64,000 nt of DNA from Mycolicibacter senuensis (GTDB lineage Bacteria; Actinomycetota; Actinomycetes; Mycobacteriales; Mycobacteriaceae): NCBI RefSeq assembly GCF_002101885.1, contig NZ_LQPS01000031.1, forward strand, positions 62,001-126,000. Direction: 5' to 3'. Positions 39,201 to 50,861 of the stretch are shown one piece after another. Position numbers and translations under genes: made by a program. The notes under the pieces were generated by a model. That model worked only from the letters and a program-made list of their open reading frames with translations, did no database searches and was not told the DNA's origin. The first letter of the stretch is position 1; each line of letters begins with the position of its first letter.

Positions 39201-42200
39201 GGGAGCCGCAGACCGACACCGAACACGCGGTCGCGCAACTGTTCTCACAGCTGCTCGGCCGCGACCGGGTCGGCGCCGACGACTCGTTCTTCGACCTCGG
39301 CGGGCACTCGCTGCTGGCCACCAAGCTGGTGGCGGCGGTCCGATCCCGCTGTGATGTGGAGATCGGTATCCGCGACATCTTCGAGTCGAGCACGGTGGCC
39401 CGACTGGCCGCCGCGATAGACCGGGCCGCCGGCGGCGAGGCCGGGCCGGGTCGCCCGCCGCTGGTCGCGGTGCCGCGATCGGGCCCGTTGCCGGTGTCGG
39501 CCTCGCAGCTGCGCACCTGGTTCGCCTACCGGCTGGACCCGGCGGCGACCGGCGACAACATCCCGCTGTCGGCCCGGCTCACCGGTCCCTGCGACACCGC
39601 CGCGCTCACCGCGGCAATCAACGACGTGGTGGCCCGCCACGACAGCCTGCGCACCACGTTCTGCGAGATCGACGGGCTGCCCCACCAGATCATCAACCCG
39701 CCCGTACCGGTCGAGGTAACCGAACTGCGGTGCCCGGAAGGCGATCCGGAGGCGGTCGAGCGGTGGACCCGTGACCGGCTCGACGAGCAGCGCAGCGCCG
39801 GTTTCGACCTGGAGAACGACTGGCCGATCCGGACGGCGCTATTGCACCTACCCGGCGATGAGCGGGTGCTGTCACTGGTGGTGCACCACATCGCCGCCGA
39901 CCACTGGTCGGTGGAGGTGATCTTCACCGACCTGCTGATCGCGTACCGGTCCCGGACTGCCGGCAGTGAGCCGTCGTGGCCGCCGCCGGCTTTGCGGTAT
40001 GCCGACTTCGCGCACTGGCAGGGCGAACTGCTGCTTGACGCATCCGGGTTGATCGACGCGCAGCGCCGCTACTGGATCGAGCAGCTGGCCGGCCTTGCCG
40101 ACGACACCGGGCCGCGGCCGGACTTCCCGCGCCCGGCCACCGGCACCGGCGGCGGTGACTCCGTGGCCTTCACCGTCACCCCGCAACTGCGGGCCGGGCT
40201 GGCCGCGCTGGCCCGCGACACCGGCGCCACCGAGTTCATGGTGATGCAGGCCGCGGTCGCGGTACTGCTGCACCTGGCCGGCAGCGGCGACGACATCCCG
40301 CTGGGGGTGCCGCTCGCGGGCCGAACCGACAACGCCCTGGACAACCTGGTCGGGTTCTTCGTCAACATTGTCGTGCTGCGAAACCGGTTGGACGGCAACC
40401 CGACACTGCGCGAGGTGGTGCTACGGGCACGCGAAGCGGCGCTGGGGGCCTACGCGAACGCCGACCTGCCGTTCGATCGGCTGGTCGAGGCGCTCAACCC
40501 GGTCCGGACGCTGTCGCGCAACCCGCTGTTCCAGGTGGTGGTACACGTCCGCGATGCCGCCGACGTCACCCACGTCGTCGACACCGGACCCGACGGCGAC
40601 CTGGTGTTCCGCACCGTCATGCCGACCTTCGACATCGCGCACGCCGACCTGTCGGTGAACCTGTTCGCCACCGAGACTGCCGACGGCGCAGGCTATGACG
40701 GCCACCTGATCTACCGCACCGATCTCTATGAGCGCGCCACCGTGCAGCGACTTGCCGACTGGCTGGGGCGGGTGCTGGCGGCGATGGTCGATGCCCCGGA
40801 GCGAACGCTGCGCGAGATCGGCCTGGTCGACGACGAGCAGCGCGAACGAACCCTCCAGCAGAGCCGCGGTGCGGAGGTTCCCGCGGATGATCCGCGCACC
40901 ATCGCCGAGGTGCTGGCCCCGAGCCGGAGTTTCGACGGCGTCGCGGTGCGCTGCGCCGGCGCCGAGCTGACCTACCCGGCTCTGCACCTCCGCTCCGACC
41001 GGCTCGCCGAACTGTTGATCGGAGCCGGCGTGCGGCCCGGAACGCTGGTCGGCCTGTCGGTGCGGCGCGACCTCGATCTGGCAGTGGCGCTGGTCGGCAT
41101 CATGAAGGCCGGGGCGGGCTACTTCCCGCTGGACGCCGGCTATCCGCGCCGGCGCCTGGCGTTCATGGTCGATGACGTCTTGCCGAGCGTGATCGTCGTC
41201 GATACGACCACCCGTGCAGCGATGCCGGCCCCCGATGGCGTGACGCTGATGTGCCTCGACGACGCGGCGGTGCAGGCCGAACTGGTGAAACCCCCCACCG
41301 GCGGCCGACTTCCGGTGCCGCACCCCGACGACCCGATGTATCTGGTGTTCACCTCCGGCTCCACCGGCGCTCCCAAGGGCGTGGTGGGCACCCACCGGTC
41401 GATGAGCGCCCGGCTGAACTGGCAGCTGGCCCACTACCCGGTCGACGGGCCGGACATCCGGCTGGCCCAGTCGTCGATGACGTTCCTGGAAGGCGGGATG
41501 GAACTGCTGGCCGGCCTGGCCGCCGGTGCGACGATGATCCTGGCCGACGACAACGAGTTCCGCGACCCCGAGGCACTGGCCCGGCTGATCGTGGACGAGC
41601 AGGTGGCGCAGGTGACCGCGGTCGCGAGCCTGGTGTCGGTGCTGGCCGATGCGGACGCACTGCGAGGCCTGCGCCGGCTGGTGTGCAGCGGTGAACCCGT
41701 CTCGGCGGACCTGTTGGCCCGGCTGGACTCCGCACTCGGTTCGGACACCCAGCTGCTCAACAACTTCGGCGCCACCGAGACCTCCGGGGCGGCGGTGCGA
41801 GGTGCACTGGCGCCGCCCACCCCGAAACTGGGCCGGCCCACGCCCGGCTCGCAGGCCTATCTGCTCGACGACGCCCTGCAGCCGGTCGCGCCCGGGGTCG
41901 TCGGTGAGGTCTATTACGCCGGACCGCAGATCGTCCTCGGCTACTGGAAACGCCCGGGACTGACCGCAACCCGGTTCGTCGCCAACCCGTTCAATCCCGG
42001 AGACCGGCTCTACCGCAGCGGGGACCGCGCCCGCTGGGGCACCGATGGGGTGCTCGAGTTCGTCGGCCGCACCGACCACCAGGTCAAGGTGCGCGGCTTC
42101 CGGGTGGAGCTGGCCGAGCTGGAGGCGGCGCTGCGCGCCGCACCCGGAGTGGCGGCGGCTGCGGCCCGCACCTGGGAACAGCGGGGAGCCACCACGTTGG

Positions 42201-42742
42201 CCGGCTATGTGGTGCCGGCCGGTCCGGTCGCCGACCCGGCGGACTTCATCGCATCGGTACGCGCCGCGGTGGCCGCGACGCTGCCCGGCTACATGGTGCC
42301 GTCGTCGCTGACGGTGCTGGAGGCCATGCCGCTCACCGATTCCGGGAAACTGAACCGGCCCGCACTGCCGCAGCCGGCAGTGGCCACCCGCGGCGAAGCC
42401 GACCCGCCCGTCACCGCCACCGAGCAGACCCTGGTCGGTATCTGCGCCGAATTGCTGGGTGTCGAGGCGATCGGGCGCAGCGACGGGTTCTTCGAACTCG
42501 GGGGCGACAGCATCCTGTCGGTGCAACTGTCGGCACGGGCGCGCGCGGCCGGAGTCGAAGTCGACCCGCGGATGATCTTCGAGCACCCGACGTTCGCCGA
42601 ACTGGCCGCGGCCGCTGATGCGCGGGCCGGAGCCGACAGCAGTCCCGACACCGTCGACACGTCGTTCGCCCCGATGAGCGTCTCGGGCCTGAGCGGCGAT
42701 GCCCTGGCGGATCTGACTGCCGCATGGGGCGATTCACCATGA
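36248..42742 (+). CDS. mbtE: Mycobactin NRPS MbtE, two complete modules (C-A-T-C-A-T)
   Basis: A 2,164-residue synthetase. Module 1: C domain with [10 protein letters not shown] near 172, A domain with [11 protein letters not shown] near 626, [10 protein letters not shown] and RTGDLARR, carrier with [11 protein letters not shown] near 1019. Module 2: C domain with HHIAADHWS near 1213, A domain with [11 protein letters not shown] near 1700, [10 protein letters not shown] and RSGDRARW, carrier with [11 protein letters not shown] near 2085. In module 1 the Asp that binds the amino group is present ([10 protein letters not shown]); in module 2 the aligned position is Leu ([10 protein letters not shown]). 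M. tuberculosis MbtE is about 1,680 residues by memory. ATG 36248 overlaps the mbtD end. Predicted to add N6-modified lysine; the second module's role is unclear. Confidence 0.9.
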   Translation: MTDTVDQSTDASELRLELLRRRLAERGLAATAPAGGPAEPAMNDGQRRMWFVQTLDPDGTVANISVSYRLSGRLDSDRLRTALAAVADRHPVLRTTYCVDDNGEPRPVLAEVTPVVTEHDLTELAGQARALRLEVLAQREFATPFRLESDAPLRLTVIRLEPDEHILLLVAHHIAWDDACWTVFFADLTAAYTDPDAFAARPPAPVVSTPPVSDHSADLDYWRTLLAEPPDPLELPGPRGSAVPHTLRAGLCTRALPAGLMHGITELARDNGATPYMVVAAALSALIYRYTGTDDFLIASPVLNRTAGTEETIGYFGNSVVLRARVTASDRFSDLLTRTRDTALGAFAHQGINLDRVVRELNPDRRHGGVERLTRLSFGFRAAPGDGLQPHGITCRRAEYRAKIAQLPLGIMVEAGGTPDSGALIEAEYLHDVLDEALVDQLLRHLVQLLAAAVAAPQTTIGELDMLGEADRRWLDAVSRGSDFTAAPTTLGALVADRVAATPDAIAVVDDDGRYTYAEINGRANRIAHHLIAAGIGTEDKVAVLLGRSVDLVVTALGIAKAGAAYVPVDPEYPPDRIEFILGDARAALVIREPLTPEALAGHPDTDPTDADRVRPLRPDNLAYLIYTSGSTGLPKGVEVSHAPITEYLTWFGGEYGVDDTDVLLQVASPSFDVSIGELFGTLGNGARLVIPRPDGLRDIGYLTDLLQREAVTAMHFVPSLLGLFLSLPGVNQWRTLRRIPIGGEPLPGELADKFHATFDALLHNFYGPTETIVNSTRFKVEGTQGNRIVPIGSPNINTTIRLLDDSLQPVPVGVIGEIYIGGTHVARGYFDRPGLTAERFVADPWAAGQRLYRTGDLARRNASGDLEFIGRADDQVKVRGFRIELGEVASAISVDPSVGQCVVVVSDLPGLGRSLVAYLTPAAHDAPEDAVDIPRIRARVAAALPEYMAPAAYVVVDDIPITAHGKIDRAALPEPQPIESAPYREPQTDTEHAVAQLFSQLLGRDRVGADDSFFDLGGHSLLATKLVAAVRSRCDVEIGIRDIFESSTVARLAAAIDRAAGGEAGPGRPPLVAVPRSGPLPVSASQLRTWFAYRLDPAATGDNIPLSARLTGPCDTAALTAAINDVVARHDSLRTTFCEIDGLPHQIINPPVPVEVTELRCPEGDPEAVERWTRDRLDEQRSAGFDLENDWPIRTALLHLPGDERVLSLVVHHIAADHWSVEVIFTDLLIAYRSRTAGSEPSWPPPALRYADFAHWQGELLLDASGLIDAQRRYWIEQLAGLADDTGPRPDFPRPATGTGGGDSVAFTVTPQLRAGLAALARDTGATEFMVMQAAVAVLLHLAGSGDDIPLGVPLAGRTDNALDNLVGFFVNIVVLRNRLDGNPTLREVVLRAREAALGAYANADLPFDRLVEALNPVRTLSRNPLFQVVVHVRDAADVTHVVDTGPDGDLVFRTVMPTFDIAHADLSVNLFATETADGAGYDGHLIYRTDLYERATVQRLADWLGRVLAAMVDAPERTLREIGLVDDEQRERTLQQSRGAEVPADDPRTIAEVLAPSRSFDGVAVRCAGAELTYPALHLRSDRLAELLIGAGVRPGTLVGLSVRRDLDLAVALVGIMKAGAGYFPLDAGYPRRRLAFMVDDVLPSVIVVDTTTRAAMPAPDGVTLMCLDDAAVQAELVKPPTGGRLPVPHPDDPMYLVFTSGSTGAPKGVVGTHRSMSARLNWQLAHYPVDGPDIRLAQSSMTFLEGGMELLAGLAAGATMILADDNEFRDPEALARLIVDEQVAQVTAVASLVSVLADADALRGLRRLVCSGEPVSADLLARLDSALGSDTQLLNNFGATETSGAAVRGALAPPTPKLGRPTPGSQAYLLDDALQPVAPGVVGEVYYAGPQIVLGYWKRPGLTATRFVANPFNPGDRLYRSGDRARWGTDGVLEFVGRTDHQVKVRGFRVELAELEAALRAAPGVAAAAARTWEQRGATTLAGYVVPAGPVADPADFIASVRAAVAATLPGYMVPSSLTVLEAMPLTDSGKLNRPALPQPAVATRGEADPPVTATEQTLVGICAELLGVEAIGRSDGFFELGGDSILSVQLSARARAAGVEVDPRMIFEHPTFAELAAAADARAGADSSPDTVDTSFAPMSVSGLSGDALADLTAAWGDSP

Positions 42743-45700
42743 CCGAAGCCACCGCACAGCGCAGCAATGCGCAGTCGATCGAGGACGTGCTGGCCCTGTC
42801 GCCGCTGCAGCAGGGACTGTTCTCGCTGGCCAAACTCGCCGTTGATGACGGCGGTTCCGACGGCGGGGTGGACGTCTACACCGTGCAGTTCGTCATCGAC
42901 ATCGTCGGCGCCGTCGATGCCGGGCTGCTGCGCCGCAGCGCCGAAACCATGCTGGCCCGCCACGCCAACCTGCGGGCGTCGTTCTGGGATGTCGACCTGC
43001 CGCATCCGGTCCAGATCGTGCCGGCACAGGCTGCGGTTCCGTGGCAGGAGATCGATGCCGCACCAGCCGAATTCGATGATCTCGCCCGGGCAGAACGCAC
43101 CACCAACTTCGACCTGGCCCGCGGGCCGCTGCTGCGTTTCGTGCTGGCCCGCTCGGCGCCCGACCGGCACCGGCTGATTCTCACCGTGCACCACCTGCTG
43201 CTCGACGGCTGGTCGATGGCGGTGTTCTTCGACGAACTGGTGGCGATCTACCGCGCCGGCGGCACCGACCCGCTGCCCGCGCCGCGGCCCTACCGCGACT
43301 ACATCGGCTGGCTGGCGTCCCAGGACGTCGCTGCCGCCGCCGAGCGGTGGGGGGACTACCTGGCCCCGCTCAGCGCCCCGACCATGCTGGCCGGCAGCGG
43401 GCGAGCCGGGTTGGGCAGTGTCCTCCCGGACACCCACGAGGTGGCCCTGGACCGCGACGACACCGCCCGGCTGACCGACTGGGCCCGCCGGCACGGCCTG
43501 ACCCTGAACACCGTGCTGCAGTTCGCCTGGGGCGTGCTGCTGGCTCGGCTCACCGATCGGCGCGAGGTGGGATTCGGGGCGGTGGTCTCCGGTCGGCCCC
43601 AGCAGCTCGGCGGCGTCGAGTCCATGGTCGGGCTGTTCATCAACACCGTCCCGGTGGTGGTCGCGGCGCCGCCGCGAGCCGAGGTGGTCGCGACCTGCCA
43701 AGCGCTGCAACGTGACACCGCGGCGATGCGGGACTTGGGCTACCTGAGCCTGGCCACCGTGCAGCGGGCCAGCGGCAACGCGGTCTTCGACACCTTGCTG
43801 GTGTTCGAGAACGCGCCGATCGGTTCGGCCGCCGCGGGGGTGACCACCCCCGACGGCGTTCGGTTCGTGCCGGTCACGGTGGAAAGCCTCACCCACTACC
43901 CGCTGACGCTGGTCAGCTCCCCACCGCGCGACGGGCGGCTCACCGTGCTGCTGGAGGCGGTGCCGGATGCGCTGGGGGAGCTGTCCGTGGCGGATCTGGG
44001 CCGGCGACTGCTGCAGGTGCTGCGCCAACTGGTCGACCCGGCGCGGCCCCGCATCGCGGATCTGGATGTGCTGCTGCCCGCCGAGCGGGCGCGTCGCGCC
44101 GAACCGGTGGTTCCGGGGAACTCAGCCGCCGTATCGGTGCCGGCCCTGTTCGCCGCCGCTGCCGCCGAGCACCCGGACAGTCCGGCGCTCACCGGCGAAG
44201 ACCGCGCCCTCACCTATGCCGGGCTGGCCGCCGAATCGGCCCGCCTGGCGTCGGCACTGGCCGGGCGTGGGATCGGTCCCGAAGACCGGGTGGCGATCGC
44301 GCTGCCCCGCTCGCTGGATTCGGTCATCGCGATCCTGGCCGTGCTGCAGGCCGGGGCGGCCTACGTCCCGATCGATGTCAGCCTGCCGGAAACACGGATC
44401 AAATCCATTCTGCGACAAGCGGATCCGAAGCTGACGCTGACCGCCGAAATACTTGCCGAACTGCGGTCCGACGATGCCGAGCAGCGGCCGACACCGACGG
44501 TGATCCACCCCGACTCCGCGGCCTATGTCATCTTCACGTCCGGTTCCACCGGCGAACCCAAAGGCGTCATCGGCACCCATCGGGCGCTCGCGTCCTACTT
44601 CGCTGATCACCAGCAGCGCATGTACCTCCCGGCCGTCGCCCGGCTGGGCCGGACACTGCGCGTCGCGCACGCCTGGTCCCTGAGTTTCGACGCGAGCTGG
44701 CAGCCGCTGGCCGGCCTGCTCGGCGGACAGTGCGTGCACCTGTTCTCGGCCGAGGACATGCGCGACGCCGAGGCCATCATCGACGGCATCCGCCGGCACC
44801 GGCTGGACATGATCGACACCTCGCCGTCGATGTTCACCCAGCTGTTCGACGCCGGCCTGCTCGATGCGCAGGCTGCACACCGGCTCAGTGTGCTGGCACT
44901 CGGCGGGGAGGCCATCGCCGCGCACACCTGGGCGAAGCTGCGGTCGGTGTCGGCGGCATCAGCGGTCGCGGTGCACAACTGCTACGGGCCGACCGAGACC
45001 ACCGTCGAGGCCGTCGTCGCCGATGTCGCCGACACCGAGCTGCCGGTGATCGGCGCAGCGGTGCGGGGCATGACCGCTCACGTGCTGGACTCCGCGTTGC
45101 GGGAGGTGCCCGACGGGGTGGCCGGCGAGCTGTACCTGGCCGGTGCGCAGGTCACCCGCGGCTACCGCGGCCGCCCGGGGGCGACCGCGGCCCGCTACGT
45201 CGCCGACCCGTTCTCCGTCGGCGCGCGGATGTATCGCACCGGGGACCTGGTCCGGCGCCGCGCCGACGGCCGGCTGATCTACCTGGGCCGCGCCGACGAC
45301 CAGGTCAAGGTGCGCGGGTACCGGGTCGAGATCGCCGAGGTCGAGACCGCGCTGGCCGCGGCGACCGGAGTGACCGCCGCGGCGGTGCTTCCCGTGCACG
45401 GCGCGACCGGAACCCAACTGGCCGGATTCGTCACCGGTTCGGGTGTGGACGCCACCCGGGTCCGGGCCGAGGTCGGCGCCCGGCTGCCGGCTTATCTGGT
45501 GCCGGCCCGGATCACGGTGGTGGAGTCGATGCCGTTGACAGTCAACGGGAAGCTCGATGCGCAGGCATTGGTTTCGCTGGCCGCGCCGGCCGTCGGTGGT
45601 GGTGAACCGGCCACCGACACCGAGCGGGCCCTGGTCGAGATCCTGGCGGAGGTCTTCGCGGGCCCGGACGGAGCGCAGCTGCCCGGTGTCGAGGCCGATC

Positions 45701-47136
45701 TGCGGGAGCTGGGGCTGGACAGCATCGTCGCGCTGTCGATGGTGCGTGCGGCACGCCGGCGCGGATTGCCCATGCGGCCGCGGACCGCGCTGAGCTGCAT
45801 GACGATTCGGGACCTGGCCGCGGCGTTGGACCTGGAAACCGGCGAAGCCGCGCAAGCCGCGCAGCAGGCTGACACCGCGGCCGACGAGCCCCTCCCGCTG
45901 CTGCCGGCCGGGCGCTGGCTCTACCAGTACGGCAGCCCGCGCCGGCTCGGCCAGGTCGAAGCGGTTCGTCTTCCCGACGACACCCGACCTGAGCGGCTGC
46001 GGGCCGCCCTGGCGGCGATCGTGGCCGCGCACCCGGCACTGCACGCGCGGCTCGACCCGGCCGGGTTGCTGCTGCACCCCGTCGACCCGGTCGACATCTT
46101 GACCGAGATCCCCGTCGGTGCCGTCGATCTGGCGACCGTCACCGAGCACGGCACCCGGCTGCTGGCGGGCCTGGACCCCGAGGCCGGGGTGCTGCTGCGG
46201 GCGACATGGCTGCGCCCGCCCGCCGGCAGCGGGGTACTGCTGCTGTGCGGGCACGTGCTGGCGCTGGACCCGGTCTCGTGGCAGCTGCTGCTGGGCGAGC
46301 TGGATGCCGCGCTGGCTGGCGCAGATCCGCTGCCCGAACGCAGCGGATACCGGCGCTGGGCGGCCGCCTTGACCGAACGGGCCCACGCCCTGGACACCGT
46401 GGAATTCTGGGCGGCCCAGCTGGCCGGTGACGATCCCGAACTGGGAGCCCGGCGCGTTCGCCCCGACCGCGACCGCGCCGGGGACCTCACGGTGTCGACG
46501 GCGGTCGCCGACCCGGCGATCACCGCTGCCCTGTCGGCGGCCCAGGCCCCGATGCATGACCTGCTGGTGGCCGCAACCGCCCGGATGGTCGCCGGGTGGC
46601 GGTCGCGGCGGGGACAGCACGGTCCGGCGCCGTTGCTGGCGTTGGAGACCCACGGGCGCGCCGAGGACGTCGTTTCCGGCGTCGACACCGCCGACATCGC
46701 CGGGCTGCTGACCGCCATCTACCCACTGCGAGTGGACCAACCCGACCCGGCCGGTGTCGCGCGCGCGCTGGCGCAGATCCCCGGCAGCGGTATCGATTAC
46801 GGGCTGTTGGCCTACTTGCGTACCGATACCGCCGACCGGCTGGGCGCCGTTGCCGGCCCACAGTTGTTGCTGAACTACCTGGGCCGCGTCGACCGGACCG
46901 GGGGCGGGCCGGCGCTGGCCCCCGACCTGATCGCCGGGCTGCCGTCGGTGCCCGAACCCGACCAGGCGGTACGCCACGAGCTGAGCATCTTCGCCGCGGT
47001 GGCCGACCTCGGCGCGGGTCCGACGCTGCTGACCCAGTGGCGCACGTTGCCCGACATCCTCGGCGACGCCGAGATCACCGAACTGCAGGAGCTGTTCACC
47101 GGGGCCCTGCGCGATCTGGTGGAGGAACTGTCATGA
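42739..47136 (+). CDS. mbtF: Mycobactin NRPS MbtF (C-A-T plus degenerate terminal C/E-like domain)
   Basis: A 1,465-residue synthetase for the terminal lysine that becomes the cyclic hydroxamate. C domain with [11 protein letters not shown] near 150; A domain with [11 protein letters not shown] near 598, [20 protein letters not shown] and RTGDLVRR; carrier with [11 protein letters not shown] near 993. The last 420 residues resemble a condensation/epimerization domain ([10 protein letters not shown]..., [13 protein letters not shown]), but its catalytic motif reads [12 protein letters not shown] near 1171, lacking the first His of HHxxxD. This terminal domain may help release or cyclize the chain. 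ATG 42739 in an ATGA overlap with mbtE; ends ATGA into mbtG. Confidence 0.92.
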   Translation: MTEATAQRSNAQSIEDVLALSPLQQGLFSLAKLAVDDGGSDGGVDVYTVQFVIDIVGAVDAGLLRRSAETMLARHANLRASFWDVDLPHPVQIVPAQAAVPWQEIDAAPAEFDDLARAERTTNFDLARGPLLRFVLARSAPDRHRLILTVHHLLLDGWSMAVFFDELVAIYRAGGTDPLPAPRPYRDYIGWLASQDVAAAAERWGDYLAPLSAPTMLAGSGRAGLGSVLPDTHEVALDRDDTARLTDWARRHGLTLNTVLQFAWGVLLARLTDRREVGFGAVVSGRPQQLGGVESMVGLFINTVPVVVAAPPRAEVVATCQALQRDTAAMRDLGYLSLATVQRASGNAVFDTLLVFENAPIGSAAAGVTTPDGVRFVPVTVESLTHYPLTLVSSPPRDGRLTVLLEAVPDALGELSVADLGRRLLQVLRQLVDPARPRIADLDVLLPAERARRAEPVVPGNSAAVSVPALFAAAAAEHPDSPALTGEDRALTYAGLAAESARLASALAGRGIGPEDRVAIALPRSLDSVIAILAVLQAGAAYVPIDVSLPETRIKSILRQADPKLTLTAEILAELRSDDAEQRPTPTVIHPDSAAYVIFTSGSTGEPKGVIGTHRALASYFADHQQRMYLPAVARLGRTLRVAHAWSLSFDASWQPLAGLLGGQCVHLFSAEDMRDAEAIIDGIRRHRLDMIDTSPSMFTQLFDAGLLDAQAAHRLSVLALGGEAIAAHTWAKLRSVSAASAVAVHNCYGPTETTVEAVVADVADTELPVIGAAVRGMTAHVLDSALREVPDGVAGELYLAGAQVTRGYRGRPGATAARYVADPFSVGARMYRTGDLVRRRADGRLIYLGRADDQVKVRGYRVEIAEVETALAAATGVTAAAVLPVHGATGTQLAGFVTGSGVDATRVRAEVGARLPAYLVPARITVVESMPLTVNGKLDAQALVSLAAPAVGGGEPATDTERALVEILAEVFAGPDGAQLPGVEADLRELGLDSIVALSMVRAARRRGLPMRPRTALSCMTIRDLAAALDLETGEAAQAAQQADTAADEPLPLLPAGRWLYQYGSPRRLGQVEAVRLPDDTRPERLRAALAAIVAAHPALHARLDPAGLLLHPVDPVDILTEIPVGAVDLATVTEHGTRLLAGLDPEAGVLLRATWLRPPAGSGVLLLCGHVLALDPVSWQLLLGELDAALAGADPLPERSGYRRWAAALTERAHALDTVEFWAAQLAGDDPELGARRVRPDRDRAGDLTVSTAVADPAITAALSAAQAPMHDLLVAATARMVAGWRSRRGQHGPAPLLALETHGRAEDVVSGVDTADIAGLLTAIYPLRVDQPDPAGVARALAQIPGSGIDYGLLAYLRTDTADRLGAVAGPQLLLNYLGRVDRTGGGPALAPDLIAGLPSVPEPDQAVRHELSIFAAVADLGAGPTLLTQWRTLPDILGDAEITELQELFTGALRDLVEELS

Positions 47137-48425
47137 GCACGCTGGCGGTGGTCGGTGCGGGTGCCAAGGCGGTGGCGGTGGCCGCGAAGGCCGCGGTGTT
47201 GCGTGCGATGGGCGTCGACACGCCGGAGATCGTCGCCGTCGAACGCACCGAGGTGGCCGCCAACTGGCGGGCGACCGGCGGCTGGACCGATGGCGCACAC
47301 CGGCTGGGCACCAGCCCGGAGAAGGACGTCGGCTTCCCGTACCGTTCGGCGCTGGTGGCGGGCCGCAACGCCGAACTCGACGAGCGGATGACCCGCTACA
47401 GCTGGCAGTCCTACCTGATCGCCACCGGCCAGTTCGCCGAGTGGGTGGACCGGGGCCGGCCCGCACCCACTCATCTGCGGTGGAGTCAATACCTGCGCTG
47501 GGTCGCCGACGCAGTGCAGCTGACCGTGATCCCCGGCGAGGTCGACCGGCTGGCGGTGGCCGGCACCGGCTGGGCGTTGCACACCCGGGAGACGGAGGTG
47601 GCCGCCGACGCGGTGATGATCACCGGCCCCGGCCAGGCCGAGAAGTCGATCCTGCCCGGCAACCCACTGGTGCTCTCGATCGCCCAGTTCTGGCACCGGG
47701 CGGCAGCCGACCGGATCAGCGCCGAGCGTGTCGCGGTCATCGGCGGCGGCGAGACCGCCGCGTCGATGCTCAACGAGCTGTTCCGGCACCGTGTTTCGAC
47801 GATCACGGTGATCTCTCCTCAGGTGACGCTGTTCACCCGCGGAGAGGGCTTCTTCGAGAACGCGCTGTTCTCCGACCCGACCGACTGGACCGCGCTGACC
47901 CTGCCCGAGCGGCGGGATGCGCTGGCCCGCACCGACCGCGGAGTGTTCTCGGCGCGAGTCCAGGACGCACTGCTGGCCGACGACCGGATCCGGCACCTGC
48001 GGGGACGGGTCGCTCACGCGGTGGCCCGCGACGGCCGGATCCGGTTGACGCTGAGCACCAACCGGGGCGGCGAGAACTTCGAGACCGTGCACGGCTTCGA
48101 CCTGGTCATCGACGGTTCCGGGGCCGACCCGCTGTGGTTCACCTCGCTGTTCGGCCAGGACACCCTGGATCTGCTGGAGCTGGGGCTGGGCGGGCCGCTG
48201 TCGGGGGACCGGCTGGCCGAAGCGATCGGCCACGACCTGGCCGTGGCCGGCGTGACGCCGAAACTGTTCCTGCCCAACCTGGCCGGGTTGACCCAAGGAC
48301 CCGGCTTTCCCAACCTGAGCTGCCTGGGACTGCTGTCCGACCGGATTCTGGGCACCCGCCCCACCACCGCCGCGGGCAGTGACCTGATCGCTGCCCGACG
48401 GACCGACATCGAGGAGACCCGATGA
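47133..48425 (+). CDS. mbtG: L-lysine N6-monooxygenase MbtG
   Basis: A 430-residue flavin monooxygenase that N6-hydroxylates the (acyl)lysine residues to give the iron-chelating hydroxamates. N-terminal FAD motif [38 protein letters not shown], and the NADPH motif [13 protein letters not shown]-terminal [22 protein letters not shown] is typical of siderophore N-monooxygenases. Length equals the M. tuberculosis protein (about 431). ATG 47133 in an ATGA overlap with mbtF; overlaps mbtH the same way. Confidence 0.94.
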   Translation: MSTLAVVGAGAKAVAVAAKAAVLRAMGVDTPEIVAVERTEVAANWRATGGWTDGAHRLGTSPEKDVGFPYRSALVAGRNAELDERMTRYSWQSYLIATGQFAEWVDRGRPAPTHLRWSQYLRWVADAVQLTVIPGEVDRLAVAGTGWALHTRETEVAADAVMITGPGQAEKSILPGNPLVLSIAQFWHRAAADRISAERVAVIGGGETAASMLNELFRHRVSTITVISPQVTLFTRGEGFFENALFSDPTDWTALTLPERRDALARTDRGVFSARVQDALLADDRIRHLRGRVAHAVARDGRIRLTLSTNRGGENFETVHGFDLVIDGSGADPLWFTSLFGQDTLDLLELGLGGPLSGDRLAEAIGHDLAVAGVTPKLFLPNLAGLTQGPGFPNLSCLGLLSDRILGTRPTTAAGSDLIAARRTDIEETR

Positions 48426-48652
48426 GCACCAACCCCTTTGACGACGACAACGGCGCGTTCTACGTGCTGGTCAACGACGAGGACCAGCACAGTCTGTGGC
48501 CGGTGTTCGCCGACGTGCCCGCCGGGTGGCGGGTGGTTTACGGAGACCAGCAGGGCGCGACCCGGGCGGCCTGCCTGGATTATGTCGAGCAGCACTGGAC
48601 CGACCTGCGCCCCAAGAGTCTTCGTGATGCCATGGCGACCGACCGCGGGTAA
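48422..48652 (+). CDS. mbtH: MbtH-like NRPS chaperone
   Basis: A 76-residue MbtH-family protein that binds and activates NRPS adenylation domains. The signature [24 protein letters not shown], then [10 protein letters not shown] and the final [11 protein letters not shown] are complete, including the conserved tryptophans. It closes the operon that starts at the thioesterase, with an ATGA overlap to mbtG. No mbtJ or mbtI follows. Confidence 0.97.
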   Translation: MSTNPFDDDNGAFYVLVNDEDQHSLWPVFADVPAGWRVVYGDQQGATRAACLDYVEQHWTDLRPKSLRDAMATDRG

Positions 48653-48744
48653 CCCGGCCACGAGCGCGTCGCAACCACGTACCCTCGGATGAAGACGAAG
48701 ACTCACCCAGCGATTTTGCTCGACGCAACCGGAAAGGCGTGGTT

Positions 48745-49242
48745 ATGTCCGTGAAAGTGCTCACCATCGGCATGGGCTTGGCGGCCGCGATCGCCGTACC
48801 AGGCCTGGCGGTCGCCGAAGTGCCGAACCAGCCGCCGCTCACGGTGTTTCACGCGCCGCATCCGCAGGACCCGCCGCCGACGGCGAGCCTGCCGAGCGCC
48901 GAACAACTCACCGGAATCCTGGACAACCTGGTCGACCCGCGGGTTCCCGCCGAGGTGAAGAGCGGCTTGGTGGCCGGGGGCCTACAGCGGCACCAGGCCG
49001 ATGTGCTGGACCATCAGCTGCGCCGATTGGGGCACCACCATGGCCTTCCGCTGATCTTCACCGCGTCCGACATCGCCTCCACCGGACCTGACACGGTCAG
49101 CGCCGATATCACCGCCACCGGGCCCACGTTGCCGGCTCCGATCACCAAACCGGTGACCTTCACCGACCAGAACGGCTGGATGCTGTCCCAGAACGGGGCC
49201 GACGAGCTGATGGAGGAGATCGTCGGGCGGCTGCCCAACTGA
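48745..49242 (+). CDS. cfp2: Secreted low-molecular-weight antigen, MTB12/Cfp2-like
   Basis: A 165-residue exported protein: signal peptide (VLTIGMGLAAAIAVPGLAVAE), a Pro-rich stretch (PHPQDPPPTA), then a domain of about 115 residues with SAEQLTGILDNLVDPRVPAEVKSGLV and ending FTDQNGWMLSQNGADELMEEIVG, matching the MTB12 (Rv2376c) antigen family, which also follows mbtH in M. tuberculosis. ATG 48745 has GGAAAGG seven bases upstream, better than the GTG at 48739. Function of the family is not established. Confidence 0.85.
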   Translation: MSVKVLTIGMGLAAAIAVPGLAVAEVPNQPPLTVFHAPHPQDPPPTASLPSAEQLTGILDNLVDPRVPAEVKSGLVAGGLQRHQADVLDHQLRRLGHHHGLPLIFTASDIASTGPDTVSADITATGPTLPAPITKPVTFTDQNGWMLSQNGADELMEEIVGRLPN

Positions 49243-49265
49243 GCTCGGACCGCCCCGGGGAACGG

Positions 49266-50801
49266 TCAAGAACGGTTGAGCCGGGCGAACATGGTCTGCT
49301 GCGTCTTGTAGAGACCGGGGAACTCGGCGAAGAGCCGGTCGTAAACCGCGCGGTTCGCGGCGACCGGCTCGAAGACGCCGTCGAGCGGGATCAGGTCGTG
49401 TAACTCATCGCGGTCCAATTCGCCCATCCCGATACCGGCGAACAAGGCCGCACCTCGCAACTGTGCGTTGAGCGGGTCGGCCACCCGTTCGCAGGTGCGG
49501 CCGCACACGTCGGCGATGATCTGGCACCACAGCTCCGAGCGGGCTCCGCCGCCGATGATCCGGATCGGCCCGGTGGTGGTGGTGAATCGGTTGATGCAGT
49601 CGAGCAGCCAGCGGCTGTTGTAGGCCACCCCTTCCAGCACCGCCCGAACCAGATCTGCGCGGCTGGTGTCCAGGGACAGGTTGTGGAAGCCGCCGCGAGC
49701 ATTGCGGTCGTCGATGGGGGAGTGTTCGCCTTTGAGCCACGGGGTGAAGATCACCCCGTTCGAACCAGCCGGCGCACCGGCGGCCAACGCGGTCAGCTCG
49801 GGGTAATCGAGTCCGTCGAAAAGGGTGTCGCGCAACCATTGCAGCGCCCGGCCCGCGGTGTCCTGATTGTTGACCAGCAGGTAGCTCGCGGGGTCGATGC
49901 CCGGCACCGTGGCGAGTTGGTGAAACGCATCGGTCTTCTTGACCGCCATCGGACAACTGATCCACGACGTGGTGCTGATGGTCAGGTGCAGCTCGCCTGG
50001 CCGCACCGCACCGGAACCCACCGCCGCACTGTGCATATCCGGGGTGCCGGTGACCACCTGCGCCGCAGGGGAGATGCCGAGCTCGGCGGCGACCGCCGGT
50101 GCCACGCGGGAGATGATCGAGCCGGTCGGCACCAGCGGCGGCAGCTTGGCGCGGTCGACACCGGCCAGTCGCACCAGCACGTCGTCGTAGTCGAGCACTG
50201 CCAGGTCGCGGTTGTCGGTGAGCCAGGAGGCCATCATCGACGCACGAGACGCCGCGGCCTGCCCGGTGAAACACATGCTCAGGTAGTCCACCGGCTCCAG
50301 GAACCAGCGGGCCGCGCCGGCGACCACCGGATCGCCGTGTTGCAGATGCAGCATGTGCCCGACCGGATCGTCGCCGCTGGGTGACGGGATGCCGCCGTTG
50401 CGGCGAAGCCAACTGAGCAATGCCCGCGGTCGGTAGCCGGCCAGTCGGCCACCGAATGCCTTGCGGCTGTGGGGCGCTCCGCGGGTGTCCATCCACATCA
50501 CGCACGGACCGACCGGGCGACCGTCGGCGTCGACCGGCACGGTGCTGGCCCACTGCCCGGTGATCGACACCCCGGCCACCTGATCGCCGGACACGCCGCT
50601 GTCGGCCAGGCCGCGCCGGGTGGCGTCGCGGATGATCGCCCACCACAGACCGGCGTCCTGGGTGGCCGCCCCGCTCGGCCCGTACTCGGTCGGGACGCCG
50701 ATGAGGGCCGACCACAGCACGGTGCCGTCCAGCGCGACGAACCCGACTTTGGGGCCGCCGGTACCGAGGTCGACCGCAAGGACGACGCGGTCGCGGTTCA
50801 T
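49266..50801 (-). CDS. FGGY-family carbohydrate kinase (xylulokinase-like)
   Basis: A 511-residue sugar kinase of the actin-ATPase fold: phosphate-1 motif VVLAVDLGTGGPKVGFVAL, VSITGQWASTVPVD, MWMDTRGAPHSRK, the catalytic Asp region GTPDMHSAAVGSGAV and the adenosine motif IIGGGARSELWCQIIADV with AQLRGAALFAGIG. The substrate cannot be read from sequence; xylulose- or ribulose-like sugars are typical. It lies 60 bases after the PLP enzyme gene on the same strand, so the two probably form an operon inserted between the cfp2-like gene and hrcA. Confidence 0.87.
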   Translation of the reverse strand: MNRDRVVLAVDLGTGGPKVGFVALDGTVLWSALIGVPTEYGPSGAATQDAGLWWAIIRDATRRGLADSGVSGDQVAGVSITGQWASTVPVDADGRPVGPCVMWMDTRGAPHSRKAFGGRLAGYRPRALLSWLRRNGGIPSPSGDDPVGHMLHLQHGDPVVAGAARWFLEPVDYLSMCFTGQAAASRASMMASWLTDNRDLAVLDYDDVLVRLAGVDRAKLPPLVPTGSIISRVAPAVAAELGISPAAQVVTGTPDMHSAAVGSGAVRPGELHLTISTTSWISCPMAVKKTDAFHQLATVPGIDPASYLLVNNQDTAGRALQWLRDTLFDGLDYPELTALAAGAPAGSNGVIFTPWLKGEHSPIDDRNARGGFHNLSLDTSRADLVRAVLEGVAYNSRWLLDCINRFTTTTGPIRIIGGGARSELWCQIIADVCGRTCERVADPLNAQLRGAALFAGIGMGELDRDELHDLIPLDGVFEPVAANRAVYDRLFAEFPGLYKTQQTMFARLNRS

Positions 50802-50861
50802 ATGGCGCCGCTCCTCCTCATCACTCCGCCGACGCTCCGTTCTGCATCGTCTCGGCGCGGC

